Shown here piece by piece: positions 42,367-52,183 of a stretch of 64,000 bases of DNA (positions within the stretch are counted from its first letter, which is position 1; each line of letters begins with the position of its first letter). The position numbers and the translations under genes are program-made. Source of the DNA: Maribellus sediminis (GTDB lineage Bacteria; Bacteroidota; Bacteroidia; Bacteroidales; Prolixibacteraceae); the NCBI RefSeq assembly GCF_011799805.1, contig NZ_WXUB01000001.1, positions 1,612,001-1,676,000 on the forward strand, written 5' to 3'. A model generated the notes under the pieces. That model was not told where the DNA came from, ran no database searches, and saw only the letters and a program-made list of their open reading frames with translations.

Positions 42367-43773
42367 ATGAAAAAGAAAGCTATAATACTTAGTATATTTT
42401 TCGGTTGTTTGTTGCTTGTTGTTCAAACAGTTTCAGCAGGTAACCCACCTTCCGAAGCAGCCGGTCAGCAACCAAATATCGTATTTATCCTCGCCGATGA
42501 TTGTACGCACTGGGATATTGGTTGCTACGGAAGTGTGGATTCAAAAACACCTAATATTGATAAGCTGGCTTCAGAGGGGATACTTTTTACACGATGCTAC
42601 GAAGCAGCTCCGATGTGTTCGCCAACCCGGCATAATATTTTTACCGGTTTGTACCCGGTAAAAACGGGGGCTTATCCAAATCATACTAACGCATATCAGG
42701 GAACCGAAAGTATTGTGCAATACCTGACCCCTCTGAGGTACAGGGTTGCACTTTCCGGTAAAAGGCATATTGGTCCCGAAGCGGTATTTCCTTTCGAGTA
42801 TCTCGGAACCAAAAATAATCCGGAGTTCGATTTGGTTGAAGGGTTTCTAAAGGAAGTGAAAGAAAGCAAAGAAGCCTTTGCATTGATGCTTACTTCAAAC
42901 GAACCACACACGCAGTGGAGCAAAGGCGATCCATCGCAGTTCGATCCCGAGAAAATTACTTTGCCGCCGCATTTTGTCGATACAAAAGAAACCCGCGAAG
43001 CCTATTGCCGGTACCTCGCCGAAATTAACTTCCTCGACGGGCAGGTAGAACAAGCACTCACTTTGCTCGATAAATACGGTTTTACCGAAAATACAATGGT
43101 TGTTTTTGCCAGCGAGCAGGGCAACAGTTTCCCCTTTGCCAAATGGACCTGTTACGAGGCCGGTGTTAAATCGGCACTAATAGCCAAAATGCCGCAAAAA
43201 ATTCAGCCCGGAACCACATCAAATGCCATTGTGGAATATTCCGATTTGCTGCCAACTTTTATTGATGCGGCTGGTGGTAAAATTCCCGAGAAACTGGATG
43301 GAAAAAGTCTATTACCGCTAATGCTCGGAAAAGCTGAAAAAGTAAAAGATTACGCTTACAGCCTGCAGACAACAAGAGGTATTCATAATGGCAGCGAACA
43401 GTATCCTATTCGGGCTATTGTAAACGATCGTTACCGCTATATCTGGAATATTACACCCGATGTTGAATTCAAAAACGTGGTAAACAACAGAGGTGAAAAA
43501 GGTACACTGTGGTACAAATCGTGGGAAGAAAAAGCGGAAACAGATAAGAACGCCGAGGCCCTCGTGAAAAAGTATCGAATTAGACCGGAAGAGGAACTTT
43601 ACGACATTATTGACGATAAGTGGTGTGAGAAAAACCTGGCCGAGTTGCCTGAATTTGAAAGCATAAAAAAGCAGCTTCGAAACGAGCTGATTAAATGGAT
43701 GGAAGAATGCGGAGACGAGGGATTAAAAACCGAAATGGAAGCTTTTGAACACATGCCGGGTAGACATAACTAA
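42367..43773 (+). CDS. S1-family sulfatase with EQG metal motif (paralogue B)
   Basis: A 468-residue sulfatase, the same length as and clearly related to the one at 38937 (shared ADDCTH start, SIVQYL, KETR-AY/F--YLAE, SEQG--FPF-KW). The Sec signal peptide ends QTVSAG. The formylglycine cysteine is C84 in CSPTRHNIFTG. The second metal region ASEQGNSFPFAKW has Glu-Gln in place of Asp-Asn. The gene starts eight bases after the GH2 stop, so both are certainly cotranscribed. Probably periplasmic. Confidence 0.92.
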   Translation: MKKKAIILSIFFGCLLLVVQTVSAGNPPSEAAGQQPNIVFILADDCTHWDIGCYGSVDSKTPNIDKLASEGILFTRCYEAAPMCSPTRHNIFTGLYPVKTGAYPNHTNAYQGTESIVQYLTPLRYRVALSGKRHIGPEAVFPFEYLGTKNNPEFDLVEGFLKEVKESKEAFALMLTSNEPHTQWSKGDPSQFDPEKITLPPHFVDTKETREAYCRYLAEINFLDGQVEQALTLLDKYGFTENTMVVFASEQGNSFPFAKWTCYEAGVKSALIAKMPQKIQPGTTSNAIVEYSDLLPTFIDAAGGKIPEKLDGKSLLPLMLGKAEKVKDYAYSLQTTRGIHNGSEQYPIRAIVNDRYRYIWNITPDVEFKNVVNNRGEKGTLWYKSWEEKAETDKNAEALVKKYRIRPEEELYDIIDDKWCEKNLAELPEFESIKKQLRNELIKWMEECGDEGLKTEMEAFEHMPGRHN

Positions 43774-43814
43774 AAAGTAAAACTATAAACACGAGTCTAA
43801 ACCAATTAAAAAAA

Positions 43815-45461
43815 ATGAAACAAATCTGCCTGCTTTTTTTTGTGAGCTTTTTACTGATCAATTGTAAAGGCGAAAAACAAAATACGGAACAATCGGAGCC
43901 CGGTCGTCCAAATATCATTTTAATTCTTTCGGACGATATGGGATATTCCGATCTGGGTTGCTACGGCGGCGAAGTGGAAACACCAAACCTGGATGCCCTG
44001 GCAGCAAACGGTTTACGTTTTACCCAGTTTTACAACGGTGCGCGTTGTTGCCCAACTCGTGCCAGTTTAATTTCGGGTTGTTACCCGCACCAGGTTGGAA
44101 TTGGGCACATGACCAACACACCAAATAATTTTGCCGAGCACGATTTGGGAATTACGGAATACCGTGGCTTTTTAAACGGTAATGCGGTTACCATTGGTGA
44201 AGTAATGAAAGATGCCGGTTATGCAACCCTGATGACCGGGAAATGGCACCTTGGAATTTCCGATAAACAAAAATGGCCGCTTCAACGTGGGTTTGATAAG
44301 TTTTACGGAATTATACCCGGCGCAAGTAACTTTTTTAAACCTACATATCCGCGCGGAATTACTTACATGAACGATACGATTTCAGTTACCGACGAGGATT
44401 ATTATACCACCGATGCTTTTACCGATTATGCGATTAAATTCATCGACGAATCGGCGCAGGAAGAACCTGAAAAACCGTTTTTCCTTTACCTGGCTTACAC
44501 CGCGCCACACTGGCCTATGAATGCCCCTCAAAATGTAGTTGAAAAATACAAAGGCAAATACATGGAGGGATGGACAAAGCTGCGCGAAACACGATTTGCC
44601 CGCATGAAAGAGATGGGAATCATTGATGAGAACTGGGAACTCAGCGACCAGGATTCAAGAGAATGGGATTCCTTGGACGATGAAAAGAAAAAGGAGATGG
44701 ATGTGCGCCGGGCTATTTATTCGGCAATGATCGATCAGATGGATCAGAACATTGGTAAACTGGTTGACTACCTTAAAAAAGAGGATGAATTGGATAATAC
44801 GCTGATCATTTTCCTGAATGACAACGGAGCATGTGCCGAAGGTGGAGAACTGGGCGGCGGTCCTGCAGAGCAGCTCGAAACCAAAGAGGGTTATTTCCTG
44901 ACCTATGGCGGCGCCTGGGCCAATGCATCAAACACACCCTACCGCGAATACAAACACTGGGTACACGAAGGTGGAATCGGTACACCTTTTATTGTGCACT
45001 ATCCCAACCTTATTCCTAAAGAAAAACAGGGACAGCTTGTTTCAGAATACGGCTTTTTGCCCGATCTGATGGCCACTTTTGTTGATGTTGCACAAACAAG
45101 CTACCCTACAGAATACAATGGAAACGAGATTGTACCGGCGGCTGGTAAAAGTTTGGTTCCGCTTTTCGAAGGAGAGAACAAACGCATTCATACCGAACCT
45201 ATTTTCTGGGAACACGAAGGAAACAAAGCCGTTCGTTTGGGTAAATACAAGCTGGTTTCGAAATGGAACAACAAACGCGAAACCGAGTGGGAATTGTACG
45301 ATATGGAAACCGACCGGACCGAGATGAACGATTTAGCCCAAAGTATGCCCGGGAAGGTTGCCGAGATGGACAAAATGTACAGAGAATGGGCCACAAAAAA
45401 TAATGTGCTGCCCTGGACTGAGATAAGGAAAATGTATCAGGAAAAGAGAAAAAAGAACTGA
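43815..45461 (+). CDS. Arylsulfatase-type S1 sulfatase, lipoprotein
   Basis: A 548-residue sulfatase with a lipoprotein signal (FLLINC lipobox, Cys 17), so it is membrane-anchored. Metal ligands lie in ILSDDMGYSDLG and in FLNDNGACAEGG. The formylglycine cysteine is C78 in CCPTRASLISG. The TGKWHLG segment with its substrate-binding Lys and His is complete. The middle insertion (about 250-310, rich in Glu/Lys) is typical for this arylsulfatase branch (S1_4-like). It ends WTEIRKMYQEKRKKN. Operon partner of its neighbours; 11 bases separate it from the next gene. Confidence 0.93.
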   Translation: MKQICLLFFVSFLLINCKGEKQNTEQSEPGRPNIILILSDDMGYSDLGCYGGEVETPNLDALAANGLRFTQFYNGARCCPTRASLISGCYPHQVGIGHMTNTPNNFAEHDLGITEYRGFLNGNAVTIGEVMKDAGYATLMTGKWHLGISDKQKWPLQRGFDKFYGIIPGASNFFKPTYPRGITYMNDTISVTDEDYYTTDAFTDYAIKFIDESAQEEPEKPFFLYLAYTAPHWPMNAPQNVVEKYKGKYMEGWTKLRETRFARMKEMGIIDENWELSDQDSREWDSLDDEKKKEMDVRRAIYSAMIDQMDQNIGKLVDYLKKEDELDNTLIIFLNDNGACAEGGELGGGPAEQLETKEGYFLTYGGAWANASNTPYREYKHWVHEGGIGTPFIVHYPNLIPKEKQGQLVSEYGFLPDLMATFVDVAQTSYPTEYNGNEIVPAAGKSLVPLFEGENKRIHTEPIFWEHEGNKAVRLGKYKLVSKWNNKRETEWELYDMETDRTEMNDLAQSMPGKVAEMDKMYREWATKNNVLPWTEIRKMYQEKRKKN

Positions 45462-45472
45462 AAATCAAGGAT

Positions 45473-47719
45473 ATGATCTCAATAAACATAAATAAGGTTA
45501 TTGTACTGCTGATTTTACTGTCAGGCTTTTTTATGGCTTGCACTAAAAAAAATCATACGGAACAAGCTAAACAATGGAGCATCGAAAAAGCCAATTCATG
45601 GTACGATCAGTACCCGTTTCTTGTAGGTGGAAATTATGTGCCGGCCTCGGCCATCAACCAGCTGGAAATGTGGCAGGAAGATACTTTCGACCCGGATCGA
45701 ATTGATTTTGAATTGCGCCGGGCCTCAGAAATCGGTATGAATACCATGCGCGTATTTCTACACGATTTGGCATGGAAACAAGATAACGAAGGATTTTTTA
45801 ATCGGGTAGATCAGTTTCTGACGATTGCCGACAAACACGGAATTAAACCCATGTTTGTGATCTTTGACGGTGTTTGGAATCCGTATCCAAAAGCAGGGAA
45901 ACAACCGGAGCCGGTGCCACATGTGCACAATTCGGGCTGGGTGCAATCGCCCGGTCGAGAAATTTTAGAGAACTCCGAAAAACAGGACGAGCTAAAAGAA
46001 TACGTTCAGGCTGTTATTACAAGATATAAAGATGACGAACGGGTTTTGATTTGGGATTTGTTTAACGAACCCGATAATTCGAATGCCGGAAACTTTGGAG
46101 GTGGAAGTAAAGAGCAGGAAATGGCTCCGGAAGAAAAACTGGAGCGGGCACTGGAGCTGTTGCAGAAGGCATTTGCCTGGGCGCGCGAAATAAATCCTTC
46201 GCAACCTTTAACTGCAGGTGTTTGGGGAGCTCCAACCTGGTTACAAGAACCTGATTCCATAGAAAAATTCAGTCTCGAAAATTCGGATATTATCTCATTT
46301 CACAGTTATGATGGTCTGGAATCAACGCAGAAAATGGTTGATGGTCTGAAAAAATATAAGCGCCCGTTAATGTGTACCGAGTACATGGCCCGCACGGCAG
46401 GTTCAACATTTGAAGCCATTCTGCCCATCTTTCATAAAAACAGGGTGGCCGCTTACAACTGGGGTTTGTTTTCCGGTAAATCGCAAACCATTTATCCATG
46501 GGAATCGTGGACAAAAGAATATACCGCTGAACCGGAGCTCTGGTTTCACGATGTGTTTAGGGAAGATGGAACACCCTATGATAAGCAGGAAACAAGGTTA
46601 ATTCAACAATTATCGATAAGGCCGGTTACCGTTTTAAGCAAAACTCCGGCAGTAGCAAAACCCGACAACCGGGAAACAATAGAAGCCGGACTACAGGCAC
46701 ACGATAAATCGTTGTTTATAAAAGACGGCTGGATTCGTGATCCATATATTGTTACAAGTCCCGATGGCGACTACTACCTCACCGGAACAACTCCTTTAAA
46801 TGATGAGGATTGGGTGAATACCGACCCGTACAATTTGGGATTGGGCGACTATTCCTGCGTGGGCTGGAAGGCGCACATTTGGAAAAGCAAGGATTTAATC
46901 GACTGGGAACCGGTGGAAAATGCCTTTAGTTTAAAAGATGGTATTTGGGCAAAAACACATCCGGAAAGTTTTGAGGACACCGATTCTTCAAAATGGTTGT
47001 TGTGGGCACCCGAAATTCACTGGACAGGCGATCGCTGGGCTTTGGTTCATACCAGCCCTTTCCCGCAAAACGGGGCAAACCTGTCGCTTTCAAACGGTGC
47101 AGAACCTGTTGGCCCATGGGAAAATCCAATGGGAGAGAAGATTGGACGGCGACATGATCCATCTTTATTTAAAGACGACGATGAAAGCTGGTGGCTGATT
47201 TGGGGCGCTACACAAATTGCTAAATTAAAACCTGACTTTTCAGGTTTTGAAGGTGAACCAATAAGAATAGGACCTAGTGGTGACACTAAGAATATGGGCC
47301 ACGAAGGTTGCCTGATTATGAAAATTGATGGGAAATACGTGTTGTTTGGTACGGGCTGGTCAACAGGCCTGATGCGACGTGGAACCTATAATTTGTATTA
47401 TGCCGTAGCCGATAAAATTACCGGCCCATACAGCGAACGCAAATTTGTGGGACGTTTCCTCGGGCACGGAACGCCTTTCAAAACCAAAGACGGAAACTGG
47501 TGGTGTACTGCCTTTTTTAACGCCAATGTGCCGCCGCTTGATCCAGCAGGGATTGAAGATGACAATTTGATTTTTACAGCAGCTTCCATTAATCAGCGCG
47601 GAACTACAATTGTTCCTCTCGATGTTTTTACTAACGATGAAGGAGAACTGATTATCCGCGCAAAAGTTTCGGAATACGCAACTCGGGGACCGGACGAAGC
47701 ACAGAAATTTGATGAATAA
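45473..47719 (+). CDS. Two-enzyme fusion: GH5-like barrel plus GH43-like propeller, lipoprotein
   Basis: A 748-residue lipoprotein (lipobox FFMAC, Cys about 23). Residues 35-385 are a GH-A clan TIM barrel: acid/base E199 in WDLFNEPDNS and nucleophile E303 in LMCTEYMAR. Residues about 410-740 are a five-bladed propeller of the GH43 kind: base Asp in WIRDPYIV, second Asp in RRHDPSLF and acid Glu in GHEGCLIM. All five catalytic positions look intact. Such fusions can remove two linked sugars in turn. Substrate unknown; pentose or galactose side chains are plausible. Probably on the surface or periplasmic face. Confidence 0.87.
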   Translation: MISININKVIVLLILLSGFFMACTKKNHTEQAKQWSIEKANSWYDQYPFLVGGNYVPASAINQLEMWQEDTFDPDRIDFELRRASEIGMNTMRVFLHDLAWKQDNEGFFNRVDQFLTIADKHGIKPMFVIFDGVWNPYPKAGKQPEPVPHVHNSGWVQSPGREILENSEKQDELKEYVQAVITRYKDDERVLIWDLFNEPDNSNAGNFGGGSKEQEMAPEEKLERALELLQKAFAWAREINPSQPLTAGVWGAPTWLQEPDSIEKFSLENSDIISFHSYDGLESTQKMVDGLKKYKRPLMCTEYMARTAGSTFEAILPIFHKNRVAAYNWGLFSGKSQTIYPWESWTKEYTAEPELWFHDVFREDGTPYDKQETRLIQQLSIRPVTVLSKTPAVAKPDNRETIEAGLQAHDKSLFIKDGWIRDPYIVTSPDGDYYLTGTTPLNDEDWVNTDPYNLGLGDYSCVGWKAHIWKSKDLIDWEPVENAFSLKDGIWAKTHPESFEDTDSSKWLLWAPEIHWTGDRWALVHTSPFPQNGANLSLSNGAEPVGPWENPMGEKIGRRHDPSLFKDDDESWWLIWGATQIAKLKPDFSGFEGEPIRIGPSGDTKNMGHEGCLIMKIDGKYVLFGTGWSTGLMRRGTYNLYYAVADKITGPYSERKFVGRFLGHGTPFKTKDGNWWCTAFFNANVPPLDPAGIEDDNLIFTAASINQRGTTIVPLDVFTNDEGELIIRAKVSEYATRGPDEAQKFDE

Positions 47720-49121
47720 TATGAAGAACTGGTATTTACAAACAATAGTACTTCTCGCAATAGTTGCAGTTGGCAGCTTTGGGTCATTTGCCGGAAACGA
47801 AACCACTTCAAAGCCAAATATCATTATCATTCTTGCTGATGATCTTGGTTATGCTGATGTTGGTTTTCATGGAAGCGATATTAAAACACCACATATCGAT
47901 CGTATTGCAAGCGAAGGTGTGGTGCTTGAGCAGTATTACGCCTGCCCGATGTGTTCGCCAACCCGGGCCGGATTAATGACCGGCCGTTACCCCATTCGTT
48001 TCGGATTGATGCGCGCGGTTGTTCCGCCTCAACGTGTGTTTGGTATGCCACCCGAGGAAACAACCATTGCCGAAATGCTAAGCGAAGCAGGGTACAAATA
48101 CCGCGGTATAACCGGAAAGTGGCACCTTGGTCACCAGGAAAAGAAATGGACACCGGCCAACCAGGGGTTTACGTTTTTTGAAGGATGTCACAACGGTGCA
48201 GTCGATTATTTTACACAAGACAGAAACGGAGAACGGGATTGGCAGGAATTGGCCAAACCTTCGGAAAAGACTGGTTATACAACCGATTTAATTGGCAACG
48301 CTGCCGTTGAATTTATTCAATCTGTTCCAAAGGATGAACCTTTCTTTTTGTATGTGCCTTTTACGGCTCCTCATTCGCCGTTTCAAGCCAAAGATGAGGA
48401 TTTGAAAAAATATCCAAATCGGCAAGGAGACAAGAAAACTTATGCCGCCATGGTTGATTGTATGGATCAGAATATTGGAAGAATATTGGCCAGCATCGAA
48501 GATCGTGGACAGTTGGATAATACCTTCATATTGTTTTGCAGCGATAATGGTGGCGTTAAAAAGGTGGCCGATAATTCACCTCACCGTGGTTCAAAACTTA
48601 CTGTTTACGAAGGAGGAATAAATGTTGTTGCCGCAGTCAGGTGGCCGGCCGGAAATATTTCGGGTGGCAAAATAATTGAAGAGAGAGTTGGATACATTGA
48701 TGTATTTCCAACAATTGCCGGAATTGCCGGTTGCAATCAATTACCGGCTGAATTGGATGGGATAGATATGATAGAAGCACTACAAGGTGAAAAATTGCCG
48801 GATCGCACCTGGTTTACCTATCTCGACCAAGGCGGGGAGAAAGTGGAGCAGTTTGCCTTAAATACCGACGAGTGGAAGTTAATATGGCGACGTAATGCAG
48901 CTGATAGTTCGAGAGAACAAGAAAAAACCGAGCTGTACCGGATAGGTGAGGATCCTGGTGAAGTCGTTAATTTAAATACGGAACAAGAGGCAGTTGTCGA
49001 AAAGCTAAAAATGGAAATCGGTAATATTTATAAGTTAAAATCGAAAAATCAAATACCGAGATACGATGAAAAAGAAAAGCTTTCCGGTCCGGTCTTGCCA
49101 AACTGGTTTCCGGAAAATTAA
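47712..49121 (+). CDS. S1-family sulfatase (arylsulfatase B-like)
   Basis: A 469-residue sulfatase; ATG 47712 overlaps the stop of the fusion gene by eight bases (a second ATG at 47721 gives the same signal peptide). The Sec signal ends near GSFAGN. Metal ligands lie in ILADDLGYADVG and in CSDNGGVKK. The formylglycine cysteine is C81 in CSPTRAGLMTG; GKWHLGHQEKKW provides the sulfate-binding Lys and His. The downstream HRGSKLTVYEGG segment is typical of the arylsulfatase B-like branch. Periplasmic. Confidence 0.93.
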   Translation: MNNMKNWYLQTIVLLAIVAVGSFGSFAGNETTSKPNIIIILADDLGYADVGFHGSDIKTPHIDRIASEGVVLEQYYACPMCSPTRAGLMTGRYPIRFGLMRAVVPPQRVFGMPPEETTIAEMLSEAGYKYRGITGKWHLGHQEKKWTPANQGFTFFEGCHNGAVDYFTQDRNGERDWQELAKPSEKTGYTTDLIGNAAVEFIQSVPKDEPFFLYVPFTAPHSPFQAKDEDLKKYPNRQGDKKTYAAMVDCMDQNIGRILASIEDRGQLDNTFILFCSDNGGVKKVADNSPHRGSKLTVYEGGINVVAAVRWPAGNISGGKIIEERVGYIDVFPTIAGIAGCNQLPAELDGIDMIEALQGEKLPDRTWFTYLDQGGEKVEQFALNTDEWKLIWRRNAADSSREQEKTELYRIGEDPGEVVNLNTEQEAVVEKLKMEIGNIYKLKSKNQIPRYDEKEKLSGPVLPNWFPEN

Positions 49122-49210
49122 AACGCAGGACTTAGAAGATAAGGAGAGAGGAAAAGCAGTAAAGAGCAGATAGCTAAGAATAAAAATTTTTGTATAAACA
49201 GTATTACGAT

Positions 49211-50722
49211 ATGAAAAATCGAATTTATTTTATCATTGCACTGGTGTTGTTGGTAAGCAACGTAAAATACACTTTTGCACAGAAATCAGAAAAACCCAAT
49301 GTACTATTGATTTTGGTCGACGACTTGAAACCCAACCTGGGGGTTTATGGCGATGAAACCGCAAAAAGTCCGAATATCGATCGGCTGGCTTCAAAAGGAA
49401 TGACCTTTAAAAATGCTTATTGTAACCAGGCAGTTTGTATGGCATCGCGCTATAACTTATTACTTGGGGCCCGTTCAACCAGTACCGGAATTTTCAATTT
49501 TGGCACCCAGTTTCGCGAAGTATACCCTGATGCAGTTACTTTGCCTCAGTATTTTATGAATGCAGGTTACCACGTTGAATCGATGGGTAAGGTATTTCAT
49601 ATCGGGCACGGAAACGACAACGACGAAGCATCGTGGAGTATTCCTCACCACAAAGAAAAAGTAATTGAATACCTGGTTCCTGAAAGTACCAACAGAGAGT
49701 TAACCCGTGAAGAGGCTTATTTCCAAAACTCGGCAATGTTTATCGAAGATCTTCCTAAAAACTGGAAATTACCAAGAGGTGCAGCCTGGGAAAGCCCTGA
49801 TGTGCTGGACGAAGCGTATGCCGATGGACGTGTAGCAACACATGCTATTAACCGCTTGCGAAAATTGAGTAAAAATCCTGATCAGCCGTTTTTTATGGCC
49901 GTTGGATTTGCCCGTCCGCACCTGCCATTCTGTGCTCCTAAAAAATACTGGGATATGTATGATCCCAACGAACTACCTATGCCAGTAAACGAAGAGCAAC
50001 CCAAGGATGCACCTGAATGTGCCTTAAAACGAAGGGGCGAAATTGTTCAGTTTTTCCCGATTCCTGAACAGGAAACAGGGATTTATGATGACGACTTAAA
50101 GCGAAAGCTGATTCACGGTTATTATGCCAGTATGAGTTACATGGATGCTCAGCTGGGGCGCGTAGTTGAAGAGTTGGAACGTCTGGGCCTGGACGAAAAC
50201 ACCATCATTGTGTTATGGGGCGACCACGGCTGGCATTTGGGCGATCACGGAACATGGACAAAACATACGAACTTTGAACAGGCAACCCGAATTCCTATTG
50301 TTTATGTTGCTCCGGGTGTAACAACTCCGGGTACAAAAACCGACCAGTTAACTGAAACTGTTGATATTTACACCACTTTGGCTGACCTTGCAGGCCTTGG
50401 AAAACCAGATGTTCCGCAACCAATTGACGGAACCAGTTTGGTACCTGTTTTAAAAGATGGTACAAAGCGAGTGAAGGATCATGCCTATCATGCTTTTAAC
50501 AAAGGTGGCTATATGGGAGAAGCCATACGCACAGAGCAGTACCGTATGGTGCGCTGGACACCAATGAGAGATGCGAACAAAGAAGTTTTGTATGAGTTGT
50601 ACGACTACGTAAACGATCCGCATGAAACTCAAAACTGGGCAGCGCAAAAGCCTGAAAAGGTTGCTGAACTGGAACAGTTGTTAAACAGTCACCCAAAGGC
50701 AAAAACAAGGCCTGGGAAGTAG
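49211..50722 (+). CDS. Iduronate-2-sulfatase-like S1 sulfatase
   Basis: A 503-residue sulfatase starting at ATG 49211, where the signal peptide begins (ends KYTFAQ); the longer TTG-started frame is unlikely. Metal ligands are in LLILVDDLKPNLG and in LWGDHGWHLGDHG. The formylglycine cysteine is C76 in CMASRYNLLLG, the CxASR variant seen in iduronate-2-sulfatase relatives (S1_7-like). The RPHLPFCAPKKYWDMY segment is also characteristic of that branch. A 2-O-sulfated uronic acid or a related sugar is the likely target type, by family. 20 bases before the next gene. Confidence 0.93.
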   Translation: MKNRIYFIIALVLLVSNVKYTFAQKSEKPNVLLILVDDLKPNLGVYGDETAKSPNIDRLASKGMTFKNAYCNQAVCMASRYNLLLGARSTSTGIFNFGTQFREVYPDAVTLPQYFMNAGYHVESMGKVFHIGHGNDNDEASWSIPHHKEKVIEYLVPESTNRELTREEAYFQNSAMFIEDLPKNWKLPRGAAWESPDVLDEAYADGRVATHAINRLRKLSKNPDQPFFMAVGFARPHLPFCAPKKYWDMYDPNELPMPVNEEQPKDAPECALKRRGEIVQFFPIPEQETGIYDDDLKRKLIHGYYASMSYMDAQLGRVVEELERLGLDENTIIVLWGDHGWHLGDHGTWTKHTNFEQATRIPIVYVAPGVTTPGTKTDQLTETVDIYTTLADLAGLGKPDVPQPIDGTSLVPVLKDGTKRVKDHAYHAFNKGGYMGEAIRTEQYRMVRWTPMRDANKEVLYELYDYVNDPHETQNWAAQKPEKVAELEQLLNSHPKAKTRPGK

Positions 50723-50743
50723 AGTCAAATTAATCATCGAATT

Positions 50744-52183
50744 ATGAATCGAATAATTATTTTTCTATCAATAATTTTATCGTTTTGCTTTACAAATACC
50801 TTTGCCGGCAATGGTGTTCAGCAAAACAACGATAAAAAAACAAACATCCTTTTTGTCTTTATCGACGATATGGGCTTTGCCGATTTAGGATGTTATGGAC
50901 GAGAAGATGTTCATACGCCAAATATCGATCGTTTGGCGAGTGAGGGGATTTTATTTACCCAGTTTTATGTGAACTCGCCAATTTGTTCTCCATCGCGAAC
51001 AGCGGCTACAACCGGGCAATATCCGGCGCGTTGGGGAATAACTTCCTACATCGACAGCCGTAAAGCGAATGAAAACCGGGGAATGAAAAATTACCTCGAT
51101 TTGTCGGCTCCGTCGGTAGCCCGCAACATTCAGGCAGCAGGCTATTACACCGCACACATTGGCAAATGGCACATGGGTGGCGGACGCGATGTCGGTGAGG
51201 CTCCGTTAATTACGGAGTACGGTTTTGACGAATCGGTAACACAGTTTGAAGGTTTGGGCGAGCGTTTTCTGGCGACCTACGAAACGCTGAATCTTCCAGA
51301 CAGTACGCGCGGATTGGAAAAACAATCTGCCCGCTTGGGAAGGGGAGAAGTACATTGGGCAAAACGCGAGAATTTTACACAGATTTTTGTCGACCGCACC
51401 ATTGATGCCATTGAAAATGCACAAAAAGCGAACAAGCCTTTTTACATTAATCTTTGGCCCGATGATATCCATACGCCGCTTGAGCCGCCAAAAGAATTAC
51501 GTGGTGACCTATCAACAAAAGCACGGTTTTTGGGTGTGATGCAAGAGATCGACAAACACATGGGCCGACTTTTTGATTACATTCGAAGTAATCCGCAACT
51601 CCGCGATAATACGCTGATAATTTTTACCAGCGATAATGGTCCCGACAAAGCAGTGAACACAGCAGGACCATTTCGTGGCTACAAAACAGTGCTGTACGAA
51701 GGCGGATTCCGTGAACCGTTTATCAGCTGGTGGCCGGGTAAAATTTCAGAGAAGAAAGCGGGCACAAAGAACACTAAAACGGTAATGGCCGCAATCGATC
51801 TTCCTTTGGTATTTATGGAAATTGCGGGAGCCACTCCGGATGAAAATGTAACATACGATGGCGAGTTGATGCTGGATGCCATTTCTGGGAAAAAACAACA
51901 AAAAAGATCAAAACCGATTTTTTGGATTCGCCCACCGGATCGCCCGGGGTATGAAGGAACCCGAGCGCCGGATTTGGCTGTTCGAAAAGGAGATTACAAG
52001 TTGCTGATGAATTTCGATGGATCGAATGTTCAGCTGTATAACCTTGAAAAAGACATGGGCGAAACACAGAACTTAAAAGATAAGGAACCCGGCAAAGCTG
52101 CCGAGTTAAAAAAAGAGCTGGAAGAATGGTTTAACACCTATCCGTTAGACATTGATTTAACAAAGTTCTCCTTTAAAAAATGA
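50744..52183 (+). CDS. S1-family sulfatase (arylsulfatase A-like)
   Basis: A 479-residue sulfatase with a Sec signal peptide (ends NTFAGN). Metal ligands lie in FIDDMGFADLG and in FTSDNGPDK. The formylglycine cysteine is C81 in CSPSRTAATTG, the classic CxPSR motif. GKWHMGGGRD supplies the sulfate-binding Lys/His, and YKTVLYEGGFREPF follows. It ends in LDIDLTKFSFKK. Its stop overlaps the next start in ATGA fashion, so the next gene is translationally coupled to it. Periplasmic. Confidence 0.93.
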   Translation: MNRIIIFLSIILSFCFTNTFAGNGVQQNNDKKTNILFVFIDDMGFADLGCYGREDVHTPNIDRLASEGILFTQFYVNSPICSPSRTAATTGQYPARWGITSYIDSRKANENRGMKNYLDLSAPSVARNIQAAGYYTAHIGKWHMGGGRDVGEAPLITEYGFDESVTQFEGLGERFLATYETLNLPDSTRGLEKQSARLGRGEVHWAKRENFTQIFVDRTIDAIENAQKANKPFYINLWPDDIHTPLEPPKELRGDLSTKARFLGVMQEIDKHMGRLFDYIRSNPQLRDNTLIIFTSDNGPDKAVNTAGPFRGYKTVLYEGGFREPFISWWPGKISEKKAGTKNTKTVMAAIDLPLVFMEIAGATPDENVTYDGELMLDAISGKKQQKRSKPIFWIRPPDRPGYEGTRAPDLAVRKGDYKLLMNFDGSNVQLYNLEKDMGETQNLKDKEPGKAAELKKELEEWFNTYPLDIDLTKFSFKK

